This document shows, piece after piece, positions 26,717-35,779 of a stretch of 64,000 bases of DNA. How positions within the stretch are numbered: the first letter of the stretch is position 1; the number at the start of each line of letters is the position of its first letter. Origin of the DNA: Niallia alba (GTDB lineage Bacteria > Bacillota > Bacilli > Bacillales > Cytobacillaceae); NCBI RefSeq assembly GCF_012933555.1, contig NZ_JABBPK010000001.1:2210001-2274000 (forward strand), given 5' to 3'. The notes below the pieces were generated by a model, which had not been told where the DNA came from, searched no databases, and saw only the letters and a program-made list of their open reading frames with translations. Position numbers and translations under genes: made by a program.

Positions 26717-26979
26717 GTTTTCCACAACGTATTAATTTTTTATATAAGAGCGTAATTCATATAAGATAGGCTTCTTTTTTGCCGATAATTGTTTTGTTTT
26801 TAGTATTTTACAATAACACTTGTTCAAGAAATTTTCCAATATATAATCTTTCATTCATTAGAAATACCCATCTTACAAAAAATCCATATAGTGTAAAAAT
26901 TGTATAATAACATCACTTATTGAATCTCTTCTCTATTCTAAACCGTATATTAAAGAAAACTGTCTGGAGCTGTTATTAT

Positions 26980-27510
26980 ATGAAAAAGATATTTTTTTCT
27001 TTATTAATGTTGTTCGTATTGGTAGGGTGTTTGGATGAAGGGAAAGAGTATGATGGGAAAAAATCAACAGATACTGGATCACTTGAAGAACAAATCATGA
27101 ATGTAATGGCAGAAAACAAATTAAAGAATCAAGAAATAATTGATTATGACCTAAAAGATGATTTCATTTATGTTATTTTTAAAAATAAACATGAAAGTGG
27201 CAACACGCATAATCCTGACTTAGTAATTTTAGAGAATAAAGAAGGAAAGTTAAAATGGGTAGCGGGTCCAGAGGATCGTATGGGTTCTAGTGATACATCT
27301 ATGATATTTGAAAGAGAGGATATTTCTGTTACCATTACCTTGCCATTTAGAGATAAAACTATTAAAGAAGTAAAAGTGCTGGGAGAATCAGCAAAGGCAG
27401 TAACCTATATAGAACATTTTACAGCTAATTTTTCAAGAGAATATAAATATTGGATTACCTACACAAAGGAAAAACCTACGTATGAGGATATTGAAGTGAT
27501 TACGGAATAG
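26980..27510 (+). CDS. Hypothetical lipoprotein
   Basis: 176 aa from ATG 26980 (GGAGC upstream). The N-terminus MKKIFFSLLMLFVLVGC is a lipoprotein signal with lipobox LVGC, so Cys17 would be lipidated and the protein anchored outside the membrane. The mature part starts acidic (DEGKEYDGKKSTDTG) and has strand-rich segments (DDFIYVIFKNKHES, ISVTITLPFRDKTIKEVKV). No domain is recognised. It is followed 37 bp later by a membrane protein gene in the same direction, a likely operon, and preceded by a SUKH gene. Confidence 0.75.
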   Translation: MKKIFFSLLMLFVLVGCLDEGKEYDGKKSTDTGSLEEQIMNVMAENKLKNQEIIDYDLKDDFIYVIFKNKHESGNTHNPDLVILENKEGKLKWVAGPEDRMGSSDTSMIFEREDISVTITLPFRDKTIKEVKVLGESAKAVTYIEHFTANFSREYKYWITYTKEKPTYEDIEVITE

Positions 27511-27547
27511 GGAATGATGAACAATATTTATGTAAGAGAGGTGGCAA

Positions 27548-27925
27548 ATGAAAAAAATTTTAATAGGAATTCTGCTTGTTATTTTATATTGTTTTCCTTT
27601 TGTTTATTTTTCCATGTATCAGGATTTTGCAAATGGTTCCATGCGTGGCTATGTAGTAATGATTGTGGTGACTGTGTTTCTTGCTTACTTCGGGAAAGCA
27701 TACAGCCATACACTTTTTCTTATAATTGGTAATCTATTATCTGTCATCATTTCTTTTTATTTTATCAGCGAGATGGCAGGGAACGAAAGATGGGAGGGCT
27801 ATTTTAAGCCAATATCTCCATATCAATTATTAATTTTGGTTAGTCTGTTGAATTTGATTCCGCAGTTCTTCGCTATTAAGGCAACAAAGAATCACAAAAA
27901 TAAAGAGATAGACTCCTTAGATTGA
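27548..27925 (+). CDS. Hypothetical integral membrane protein
   Basis: 125 aa with about four transmembrane helices: LIGILLVILYCFPFVYFSMY, RGYVVMIVVTVFLAYFG, TLFLIIGNLLSVIISFYFIS and YQLLILVSLLNLIPQFFAI, then a polar tail. AGAGAGGTGG precedes the ATG at 27548. The function is unknown. Position 37 bp after a lipoprotein gene suggests they are co-expressed and perhaps partners at the membrane. Similar small four-helix proteins occur next to toxin-immunity genes, but nothing here shows that role. Confidence 0.68.
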   Translation: MKKILIGILLVILYCFPFVYFSMYQDFANGSMRGYVVMIVVTVFLAYFGKAYSHTLFLIIGNLLSVIISFYFISEMAGNERWEGYFKPISPYQLLILVSLLNLIPQFFAIKATKNHKNKEIDSLD

Positions 27926-28033
27926 GCAGAAGATAATAATTGATTTTGATAGGTAAGGGAGATCCCTGTATTGTAGCCTATTTTTCTAGTAAACTATGGC
28001 TCTGATCTGGAGCATGAAAAAATAGATGCTTTA

Positions 28034-28505
28034 GTGAAAGAATTGTTAATGCCGTATAGAAAACTTTGGAATGATAAAGTCAAAAATATCCCCAGCAGTC
28101 CTGATGTAAAGTTAATTATTGACACGTTTGATATAAACAAAGATAAGCATATTGAGAACAAATACTATTTGGAAGAATTTTATCTGTTATCAAAACAGTT
28201 CGAAATGTTTAAGAAAGCTTCACAAAGTTGAAGGGGCATCATATTAGTTGCAAGCCGAATCACAGAAGCCATTACTATGTTTATATAAATCAGATAGAAT
28301 ATACAGCTCGTTCATTTGTCACAATTGATAATAAGAAAGTAATACTTATAGATGATGAATCGATAGAAACAAAGAATTAAGGAGAAAAGTGTATAATCTC
28401 CCAGAGAAGTATCAGACGATGGAAATATTGCCTGATGAGATAAGTAATTATGAAGAAGGAGAGAAAATGGTTGGAAATTGGATAACTACGATTATACAAG
28501 ATTCA
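28034..28505 (+). pseudogene. Remnants of one or more decayed genes
   Basis: The 730 bp between the membrane protein and the Nudix remnant holds broken frames without ribosome binding sites: LIIDTFDINKDKHIENKYYL (28034-28231), then PNHRSHYYVYINQIEYTARS up to DDESIETKN (stop near 28379), then YNLPEKYQTMEILPDEISNY to about 28510. They look like successive pieces of former coding sequence. No family is recognised. Confidence 0.4.
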
Positions 28506-28655
28506 GAAAACGGTGGATAGGTCTCTGATGGTAATGGTACGTGATTAAACTTTATTAGATTCACCCTCACCTAATGTTAATAAAGTATAGAAGCTTTATT
28601 GTACAAGTAAATGGAAGAAGAATGAAAAAAGTTTATAAATCTAGAGGTGGAAATT

Positions 28656-29099
28656 TTGAATATAATCTCGTTTGGCGAAATAGAAGAAGGCAAAGAATAG
28701 ATAAAGAGGTCTGCGGCTTATTGTATAATATTTAATAATCAGAAAGATAAAATTGCCATCATGCAAACTAGTGATGGCAAATACTTTCTCCCTGGTGGAG
28801 GAATAGAAAACAAGGAGACACACCAAGAGTGTTAAATAAGAGAAGCCTTGGAAGAAATGGGAATGGAAATAGAAATAGGTCCATTCATAGGGAATGCTCG
28901 AAGATATTTTTATTCTACAAATGAATATAAATATTATCTTAGTGAAGGATATTTCTATTTATGCAATATGGTAAAACAAATAGGTGAACCAACAGAAGAA
29001 GGTCATTTTCTTAAATGGATGGAACCAATTCAAGCAGTAGAAAGTTTATTTCATGATCATCAAAGCTGGGCAATTAATGAAGTATTAGAAATACTTTAA
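28656..29099 (+). pseudogene. Nudix hydrolase pseudogene with two in-frame stops
   Basis: From TTG 28656 (AGGTGG upstream) the frame reads NIISFGEIEEGKE, TAG at 28698, then IKRSAAYCIIFNNQKDKIAI and GKYFLPGGGIENKETHQEC. After TAA at 28833 it continues IREALEEMGMEIEIG and on to the stop at 29097. The Nudix box GGIENKETHQ..REALEEMG is complete apart from the stop codon inside it. About 147 codons in total suit a small MutT-like enzyme. Both lesions are single-base nonsense changes, suggesting recent inactivation. The 52-bp hairpin array starts directly after the gene. Confidence 0.82.
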
Positions 29100-29127
29100 A
29101 AATCCATTAACGGGAGCTTGAGTGAAA

Positions 29128-30067
29128 CAGGCGTTCATAAGCAGAATGAACGCCGATATTCTGTGGAGTAAGAGGAAAAGTGGTTTTCATAAGTAAAATG
29201 AACGCCAATATTCTGTGGAGTAAGAGGAAAAGTGGGTTTTCATAAGTAAAATGAACGCCAATATTCTGTGGAGTAAGAGGAAAAGTGGGTTTTCATCAGA
29301 TGAATGAACACCACTATTTCGTAGAGTAAGAGGAAAAGTGGTTTTCATAAGTAAAATGAACGCCAATATTCTGTGGAGTAAGAGGAAAAGTGGTTTTCAT
29401 CAGATGAATGAACGCCACTATTTCGTAGAGTAAGAGGAAAAGTGGTTTTCATCAGATGAATGAACGTCACTATTTTGTAGAGTAAGAGGAAAAGTGGTTT
29501 TCACCAGATGAATGAACGCCACTATTTTGTAGAGTAAGAGGGAAAGTGGTTTTCATCAATAGAATGAACGCCGATATTCTGTGGAGTAAGAGGAAAAGTG
29601 GTTTTCATAAGTAAAATGAACGCCAATATTCTGTGGAGTAAGAGGAAAAGTGGTTTTCATCAGATGAATGAACACCACTATTTCGTAGAGTAAGAGGAAA
29701 AGTGGTTTTCATCAATAGAATGAACGCCACTATTTCGTAGAGTAAGAGGGAAAGTGGTTTTCATCAGATGAATGAACGCCACTATTTCGTAGAGAAAGAG
29801 GAAAAGTGGTTTTCATAAGTAAAATGAACACCACTATTTCGTGGAGTAAGAAGAAAAGTGGTTTTCATCAGATGAATGAACACCACTATTTCGTAGAGTA
29901 AGAGGAAAAGTGGTTTTCATCAGATGAATGAACGTCACTATTTTGTAGAGTAAGAGGAAAAGTGGTTTTCACCAGATGAATGAACGCCACTATTTTGTAG
30001 AGTAAGAGGGAAAGTGGTTTTCATCAGATGAATGAACGCCACTATCTCATGGAGTAAGAAGAAAGTG
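29128..30067 (+). repeat. Eighteen-unit array of the 52-bp hairpin repeat
   Basis: The ATGAAC core occurs at 29146, 29198, 29251, 29304, 29356, 29408, 29460, 29512, 29564, 29616, 29668, 29720, 29772, 29824, 29876, 29928, 29980 and 30032, a period of 52 bp (53 twice). Each unit has GTGGTTTTCAT, a 7-nt loop (AAGTAAA, CAGATGA or CAATAGA), ATGAACGCCA, then about 25 nt ending GAGTAAGAGGAAAA. The two arms pair with one wobble and one mismatch; the first unit pairs perfectly (GGCGTTCAT with ATGAACGCC). It is the same repeat family as at 10822-11262. No unit-specific spacers exist. Confidence 0.93.
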
Positions 30068-30391
30068 GTAGTTGGAGTTGAGAGTCTTTATCCTTGTTCT
30101 ATTGAATAAATATTTACCACTTATTGCTGATGAAATGAATTCTTTACTTAAGCAAAGCGGATTAACCCCCGAATTTTGGACAATAACTCTCTTATTCTTT
30201 CATTTCCTCAGTTTTTTATTTTATAGATTTCTTTCATTATTCTTCAAAAAGGCCATGTTGCTTGACATGGAGCCTCTGCGGGCATGATTCTCCTGCCAAG
30301 AAGCCAGCTGTTTTACAACATTGGCATCGCCGAACGAGGCTATCATGCCCGCCACTCCAAATCAAGCTGATGCTTTGAATGAATACATCCA

Positions 30392-31264
30392 TTACACCCG
30401 AACCTCCTTGATCACCAATGAATCTTGTTTTTGATAGAATTCCTTTGGTGACAAATCTAGTATACTAGAATGCATACGTCTCTCGTTGTAGAACTCCATA
30501 AAATTCATGACTTCTTGATATGCTTCTGTGTAGGTTTCAAACTGCCATCTGGATAGGCAATCGTCCTCAAAAATGCGATGGAAAGACTCAATATGAGCAT
30601 TCATATTTGGTGTTCTTGGTGGAATTCTTTCGTGCTCAATTTTGGAATCTTCACAAAACTTTTCAAAAGTATGGGAAATAAACTGCGGTCCATTGTCTGT
30701 TCGGATTACAGGTTTTTCCAATTCATCATATTGTTGGCGTTTTAATAATGCCCTTTTCAGTGTCTGTTTGACATCATCTCCAGTGCAGCTTAATCCCATA
30801 TGATAGGTAATGATGCCCCTGTCATAAACATCGATGATGGACATGACAAAGAAAAAGCGATCCTCACCTTCGATAAAGCCATATTTAATGTCAGCTTCCC
30901 ATAGCTGATTAGATCTTGTAATAATGCGATTTCTTGCTAGTTTCCTAGGGTATGAGACTTTCTTTTGGCGCTGTGGGCGTAAGATGCCCAATTCTTTACA
31001 AATCCGGTATACTTTTTTCTTGTTAATTTTAAGTTTGTATTTTCGCCTTAAGACCTTAGTGAGTTTGCGATAACCATAGTTATAGCAATCACCGGCAATC
31101 TCTTCTAGTAGAAATTCTTTAATCTGTTCGTCTGATATCTTTTGACCGTCCTCTTGGATCGAATAACCTGGTGCTGGACGTCCCTCACTTACTTTTTTCT
31201 CCTCAACACGATAATTCTTTTGATAATAGTATGTGGATCGAGGAATACCTATGATTTTAAGCAC
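30392..31264 (-). CDS. IS3-family transposase OrfB (copy 2)
   Basis: 290 aa, identical to the OrfB of copy 1, with the DDE residues in WEADIKYGF, VIRTDNGPQF and HIESFHRIF. It is expressed by -1 frameshifting from OrfA at the A6G motif (minus strand, 31336-31342). The reading frame is complete, so the element is potentially active. Confidence 0.93.
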   Translation of the reverse strand: MLKIIGIPRSTYYYQKNYRVEEKKVSEGRPAPGYSIQEDGQKISDEQIKEFLLEEIAGDCYNYGYRKLTKVLRRKYKLKINKKKVYRICKELGILRPQRQKKVSYPRKLARNRIITRSNQLWEADIKYGFIEGEDRFFFVMSIIDVYDRGIITYHMGLSCTGDDVKQTLKRALLKRQQYDELEKPVIRTDNGPQFISHTFEKFCEDSKIEHERIPPRTPNMNAHIESFHRIFEDDCLSRWQFETYTEAYQEVMNFMEFYNERRMHSSILDLSPKEFYQKQDSLVIKEVRV

Positions 31265-31302
31265 CTTTGAAATCGAGTAGCCTTTTTGAATCCATTTGTT
31301 AG

Positions 31303-31614
31303 CTACTTCATGCTTTTCAGCAAGTGAGGGTTTTTCTTTTTTATAAGATCCCTCAGGATCGCTATTTCAAGGTCTTTTTCACCTAATAACATTTTAAGTT
31401 TTTCATTTTCTTTGGATAATTCTTTGGAGTCTATATCTGGCAGCACAGCCACATCTACTTCACCAAATTTACCATCTTTGTATTCACGAACCCAGCGACT
31501 AACCATATTGGGATTCAGATCATACCGGCGAGCTACAAGGGTATTCTTCCCTGTGTCTTGGGCTTCCTTGATGACTTGTAATTTAAATTCTTTAGAATGT
31601 TTTATTCGTTTCAT
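31303..31614 (-). CDS. IS3-family transposase OrfA (copy 2)
   Basis: 103 aa, identical to OrfA of copy 1: helix-turn-helix in the first 50 residues and a coiled coil from about residue 60. It overlaps OrfB in the -1 frame. Confidence 0.93.
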   Translation of the reverse strand: MKRIKHSKEFKLQVIKEAQDTGKNTLVARRYDLNPNMVSRWVREYKDGKFGEVDVAVLPDIDSKELSKENEKLKMLLGEKDLEIAILRDLIKKKNPHLLKSMK

Positions 31615-31724
31615 GATGTCAGCCTCCTTGGTACATTAAGCAGTATAATAAATATTACTCTTATTGTCCAAGTTCATTTTGGGGCTTATGAGAAAGAACA
31701 TCAGGTTAGTTTAAGAGTAATCCA

Positions 31725-32600
31725 TTATTGCACATTCTCCATATAAAATTTCTTTCTATATTGGGTTGGGGAGTAACGTTTATGTTCTTTAAATTTACGA
31801 ATAAAATAGCTGAAATTTTCAAAACCAACTATAAAGGAAATATCCAAGACTTTTAGGTCACTGCTTTTTAATAACTCAGCAGCTCTTTCACATCGATATT
31901 CATTAATATAGGGGATGGGTGTTTTTCCAATGGCTGTATGAAAATATTTAGAGAAATAGTTTTTGTTCATATTTAAAAGAGAAGCTAAGTCTTCCAGTAA
32001 TATTTTTTTATCGTAATTATCCTGGATATAGGTAATTACTTTTTTTATGTTTTCTTGCTTCTCTTTAATGTTCGTTTGTAATTTTCCAAAAAGTTGGTTC
32101 TCATAAAGCCCTAAAATAATTTCTAGCAATGTGATCTTAATTCTTAAGGCAGCTAAGTCAGATTCAGCATTGTTTAATGCAATGATTGTTTTAAGCTTAT
32201 CGACTATATATTTCTTTACGTCCTCCTTAATTTCAGCAGTAGATGGAAAACGCAGAAATCCTTTACTGATAGGATTAATAATAGAACTTTGACTTATATC
32301 AGGATAGTCAAAATTTAATATTTGCGGATGAAATACTATGGCATGGTGAATGGAGGGGCCTTTTGAGGTAACTTTATGTAAGTCACCAGAATTGATAAAA
32401 AGAAACTGCCCCTTTGCAACTTGTAATGTTTCTGCATTTATAGTTATCTCCATTACTCCGTTTTCAACAAAAATAAACTCTAGTTCCTCATGCCAATGGA
32501 AGTCTACATGGTATTCTCTTTCTCTAACCTTGCTGTATATGTGCAACGGAAATAATGGAGTACCATGTGTGGACTGTTCTTTTAAAGTTTTCTTATTCAT
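31725..32600 (-). CDS. AraC-family transcriptional regulator
   Basis: 291 aa. The N-terminal cupin-like sugar-sensing domain (about 15-165) has FHWHEELEFIFVENGVMEI and FLFINSGDLHKV. The C-terminal double helix-turn-helix (about 190-285) has LEDLASLLNMNKNYFSKYFH, ERAAELLKSSDLKVLDISF and the AraC signature VGFENFSYFIRKFKEHKRYS. AGGAGAAA precedes the ATG at 32600. It is divergent from the glucosidase gene at 32712 across 111 bp, so it probably controls that gene in response to an oligosaccharide. Streptococcus mutans MsmR, which controls the msm/dexB genes, is also an AraC-family protein. Confidence 0.92.
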   Translation of the reverse strand: MNKKTLKEQSTHGTPLFPLHIYSKVREREYHVDFHWHEELEFIFVENGVMEITINAETLQVAKGQFLFINSGDLHKVTSKGPSIHHAIVFHPQILNFDYPDISQSSIINPISKGFLRFPSTAEIKEDVKKYIVDKLKTIIALNNAESDLAALRIKITLLEIILGLYENQLFGKLQTNIKEKQENIKKVITYIQDNYDKKILLEDLASLLNMNKNYFSKYFHTAIGKTPIPYINEYRCERAAELLKSSDLKVLDISFIVGFENFSYFIRKFKEHKRYSPTQYRKKFYMENVQ

Positions 32601-32711
32601 AAATTTTCTCCTAAAGTGAAAATAGTGCTATTTTTTTATAAAAGTGCAAGAAGTAATAATAGCAATTAATTATACTGAATTAATGAGTCTAATACAAAAA
32701 GGGGGATCCAA

Positions 32712-34364
32712 ATGGAAAAATTTCAGCAAAAATGGTGGCATAAAAGTGTAATATACCAAATATATCCTCGTAGCTTTAATGACAGTAACGGTGATGGAAT
32801 TGGTGATATAAAAGGTATGATACAAAAATTAGATTACTTGAAAAAACTAGGGATTGATGTTATTTGGTTAAGCCCTGTTTATGAATCTCCTAATGTTGAT
32901 AATGGCTATGATATAAGTGACTATCATTCTATTTTGGCTGAATATGGAACAATGGATGATATGAATAAACTGTTATTGGAGAGTCATGAGCGAGGCATAA
33001 AAATTATTATGGATTTAGTTGTAAACCACACTTCAGATCAGCATCCATGGTTCATTGAAGCTAAGAAATCAAAAGATAACCCCTTTAGAGATTATTATAT
33101 TTGGCGTGATTCGGTAAATGGTCAGGAGCCAAATGAACTTAATTCTAATTTTGGTGGATCAGCTTGGGAATATGATGAAAGTACAGGTCAATATTATTTA
33201 CACTTTTATAGCAAACAGCAACCTGATTTAAATTGGGAAAATGAAGAGATGAAACAGAGCATTTGGGACATGATGAATTTCTGGATTGATAAAGGTATAA
33301 GTGGTTTTCGCATGGATGTCATTGATTTAATAGGGAAGGAACCAGATAACCTTATTAAGGAAAATGGTCCCAAGTTACACGGTTATTTGCAAGAAATGTA
33401 TCATAATACTTTCGGAAAACACGATTTACTAACTGTTGGGGAAACATGGGGAGCAACAACAGGGAATGCAAAATTATATTCTGATCCTAACCGAAAAGAA
33501 TTAAATATGGTGTTTCAATTTGAACATATGCAATTAGATAAGGTACCAGGTAAGCAAAGATGGGATTTAAAGAAATTAGAATTAGTCGAGTTAAAACAGG
33601 TATTAAGTAAATGGCAATACGCTCTTGATCAAGAAGGGTGGAATAGCCTATTTTGGAACAATCATGACTTACCAAGGATTGTATCTAGATGGGGCAATGA
33701 TCGTGAATATCGGGTCGAATCAGCAAAGATGTTGGCAACCTTATTACATGGAATGAAGGGTACACCCTATGTTTATCAGGGAGAAGAAATTGGTATGACG
33801 AATGCTGCTTTTGACTCAATTGATGACTACATCGACATTGAAACTCAAAATATCTATAAAGAACGGATAAAAGCTGGTTTTAGTGAAGAAGAAATTATGA
33901 GATCGTTTTATTTGAAAGCAAGAGACAATGCGAGAACGCCGATGCAATGGTCTGATGAAAAAAATGCTGGTTTTTCTACAGGGAAACCATGGATGAAACT
34001 AAATCCCAATTACACTTTTATCAATGTCGAAAATACTCTCAATGATAAAAATTCTATTTTCTATCACTATCAAAAATTAATCAATATGAGGAAGAATAAT
34101 ACTACTCTTATTTATGGTACTTATCATCTTCTCAATCCTGAGGATGACAGTATTTACGCCTATGAACGTATTTTAGAGAATAAGAAAATTTTAATTGTTT
34201 GTAACTTTTACGAGCATGAGAAAGAGTTTTCTTATGAAATGTCTAATAACTCAAAAGCAGAGATATTAATTAGTAATTACAATAACTCAAGTTTAGATCT
34301 AAAAAAGATAAAATTGCGGTCTTACGAAGCTATTATGTATGAAGTTAAAGAAGGAAAGGTTTGA
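32712..34364 (+). CDS. dexB: Glucan 1,6-alpha-glucosidase (DexB-like, GH13)
   Basis: 550 aa GH13 subfamily 31 enzyme. The four conserved regions are present: DLVVNHTSD, GFRMDVID with nucleophile Asp202, VGETWG with acid/base Glu244 and NNHDLPR with Asp319. TWGATTGNAKLYSDP, MVFQFEH and TPYVYQGEEIGMTN resemble streptococcal DexB more than trehalose-6-phosphate hydrolase. No signal peptide, so it acts in the cytoplasm on imported isomalto-oligosaccharides, releasing glucose from the non-reducing end. AAGGGGG lies eight bases before the ATG. Isomaltase (oligo-1,6-glucosidase) is the main alternative; the two differ only in chain-length preference. Confidence 0.88.
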   Translation: MEKFQQKWWHKSVIYQIYPRSFNDSNGDGIGDIKGMIQKLDYLKKLGIDVIWLSPVYESPNVDNGYDISDYHSILAEYGTMDDMNKLLLESHERGIKIIMDLVVNHTSDQHPWFIEAKKSKDNPFRDYYIWRDSVNGQEPNELNSNFGGSAWEYDESTGQYYLHFYSKQQPDLNWENEEMKQSIWDMMNFWIDKGISGFRMDVIDLIGKEPDNLIKENGPKLHGYLQEMYHNTFGKHDLLTVGETWGATTGNAKLYSDPNRKELNMVFQFEHMQLDKVPGKQRWDLKKLELVELKQVLSKWQYALDQEGWNSLFWNNHDLPRIVSRWGNDREYRVESAKMLATLLHGMKGTPYVYQGEEIGMTNAAFDSIDDYIDIETQNIYKERIKAGFSEEEIMRSFYLKARDNARTPMQWSDEKNAGFSTGKPWMKLNPNYTFINVENTLNDKNSIFYHYQKLINMRKNNTTLIYGTYHLLNPEDDSIYAYERILENKKILIVCNFYEHEKEFSYEMSNNSKAEILISNYNNSSLDLKKIKLRSYEAIMYEVKEGKV

Positions 34365-34434
34365 TATAATGAGTAATAGCATAGATAAGAAGTTTAGTAG
34401 AATTTAGATAGTGTGGGAGGATGGGGGAAACATT

Positions 34435-34851
34435 TTGAAAAACTTTAAGATTGAAGCGAATATGCCAACATTGGAAGAATACAAATATTTGTGTGACTCT
34501 GTGGGATGGACTGATTATATGAATTTTGAAGTGGCGGAAACATCCTTAAGTAATTCTATTTACTGCCTCACAGTCAAAGATAATGAACAAATTATAGGGA
34601 TGGGCAGAATTGTTGGCGATGGGGCTATTTATTTCTATATTCAAGATATAGTAGTTTATCCTGATTATCAGAAAAAGGGTATAGGAAATGAAATAATGAA
34701 TCGTTTGGTTGAATACTTACATGAAAATGCCCCAGACAAGGCATTTGTTGGTTTGTTTGCCTCGCAAGGTAAAGAACCGTTCTATGAGAAATATAAGATG
34801 AAAGACTACTCACCGAATATGACAGGGATGTTCACTGTCATTTCAAAATAG
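34435..34851 (+). CDS. GNAT-family N-acetyltransferase
   Basis: 138 aa from TTG 34435, seven bases after GGGGG; the frame opens at a GTG at 34411 but that lacks a site. The acetyl-CoA fold is indicated by IIGMGRIVGDGAIYFYIQDI and the P-loop-like VVYPDYQKKGIGNEIMNRL (Q-x-x-G-x-G), ending with LFASQGKEPFYEKYKMKDYS. The substrate is unknown; such small GNATs acetylate amines or antibiotics. It is 70 bp downstream of dexB but has no obvious functional link to it. A hairpin at 34953-34984 separates it from the converging TetR gene. Confidence 0.87.
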   Translation: MKNFKIEANMPTLEEYKYLCDSVGWTDYMNFEVAETSLSNSIYCLTVKDNEQIIGMGRIVGDGAIYFYIQDIVVYPDYQKKGIGNEIMNRLVEYLHENAPDKAFVGLFASQGKEPFYEKYKMKDYSPNMTGMFTVISK

Positions 34852-34952
34852 ACATGTGCTTAAGTGCAGAAATATCAGTAAAAAGTACGACATTGCTTTG
34901 ATTAAAGCTGATTTTGGATTAATCATTGATGCAGCAATAAAGAGGCATCAAA

Positions 34953-34984
34953 CAAGAGGACCTTTCTTTCAACAAGTCCTCTTG
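34953..34984. terminator. Bidirectional terminator between GNAT and TetR genes
   Basis: CAAGAGGAC (34953-34961) pairs with GTCCTCTTG (34976-34984). The tail is TATATATTTGTTTATTTTTTT on the plus side. Confidence 0.6.
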
Positions 34985-34995
34985 TATATATTTGT

Positions 34996-35613
34996 TTATT
35001 TTTTTAATCCTGCTGCAAAAAATGGTCCATTCATTGTAATGGTTGATAGGATTTGAGCCATCTCTTCGGGAGTCTCTTTTCTTCCACCATTCAACCATTG
35101 CTGAATTACACCTAAATGAGCAGATGTTATATAAGATACTAAATAGTCCACGGGAACAAGTAAGTTTTCCTTTTTTATAAGGGGATAGGGGCTGTTTTCG
35201 AGTAATAAGTTCCAAATAAACTCTTTCAATTTTATTTGGAACGATAAATCTCCTTTTGGACTTAACGCTGCTTTCACAAATCCGCTATTTTCATTTAAGT
35301 ATGCAAAAATAAGAACGGCAGGAGTAAAAGATACTAACGAGGATGAGTCTGTTTTAAGGTTAGCAATCATTTTTGGGAAGTTTTGTTTCACTATGTTTGA
35401 CATTTCCTGCATCATTTCTTCCTGACATTTTGTCATTAAATCGTATTTATCCTGATAGTGTGCATAAAAGGTTCCTCTGTTAATTTTAGCTTTAACTGTA
35501 ATATCTTTAACAGTAATTGCTTCAAATCCTTTTTCCTCCATTAATTCTACCAATGAATTGCGTATTAATTCTTTTGTTCGTAATACCCTTAAATCTGTAG
35601 TGCGATGCTTCAA
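34996..35613 (-). CDS. TetR-family transcriptional repressor
   Basis: 205 aa. The N-terminal TetR helix-turn-helix is clear: LIRNSLVELMEEKGFEAITV, then DITVKAKINRGTFYAHYQDK. The C-terminal ligand domain has the features of the TetR_C_7 (DhaS-like) type. AGGAGGAAA precedes the ATG at 35613. It is divergent from the YhgE-like gene at 35780; the palindrome at 35672-35696, overlapping the -35 of that gene's promoter, is the likely operator. It most likely represses the membrane protein gene until a hydrophobic ligand binds. Confidence 0.9.
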   Translation of the reverse strand: MKHRTTDLRVLRTKELIRNSLVELMEEKGFEAITVKDITVKAKINRGTFYAHYQDKYDLMTKCQEEMMQEMSNIVKQNFPKMIANLKTDSSSLVSFTPAVLIFAYLNENSGFVKAALSPKGDLSFQIKLKEFIWNLLLENSPYPLIKKENLLVPVDYLVSYITSAHLGVIQQWLNGGRKETPEEMAQILSTITMNGPFFAAGLKK

Positions 35614-35671
35614 TATATTTCCTCCTAATTATATCCTACACATTCTAAAAAAGTGTTTATTAACCGACAGA

Positions 35672-35717
35672 TTATTCAATTTTGATTATTGAATAAGGGA
35701 TAATCAAAACCTATAAT
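35672..35717 (+). promoter_or_regulatory. TetR operator overlapping the promoter of the YhgE-like gene
   Basis: TTATTCAAT (35672-35680) and ATTGAATAA (35688-35696) are perfect inverted arms with a 7-bp centre. TTGAAT (35689-35694), 17 bp, TATAAT (35712-35717) is a good sigma-A promoter whose -35 lies inside the right arm, so binding would block RNA polymerase. Confidence 0.68.
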
Positions 35718-35779
35718 TCAATTGTATAAGCAACACGTTGTTTATTATTATAACTTGAATTATAGGAGGATAAAACAAT

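Larger units (their letters stand above)
30158..31692 (-). mobile_element. IS3-family element, copy 2
   Basis: 1535 bp in reverse orientation, from CGGATTAACCCCC (30158) to GGGGCTTATGAG (31692), with the 4-bp duplication AAAG at 30154-30157 and 31693-31696. The proteins are identical to copies 1 and 3. It separates the hairpin array from the AraC gene. Confidence 0.93.

Noticed and set aside
29128-30067. Possible CRISPR array
   Set aside because: The whole 52-bp period is conserved, including the joint between hairpins. There are no unique spacers and no cas genes.
30072-30287. 71-aa frame spanning the end of the hairpin array and IS3 copy 2
   Set aside because: It crosses an insertion boundary and its latter half is element sequence. 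The piece LLNKYLPLIADEMNSLLK may be a gene remnant but cannot be identified.
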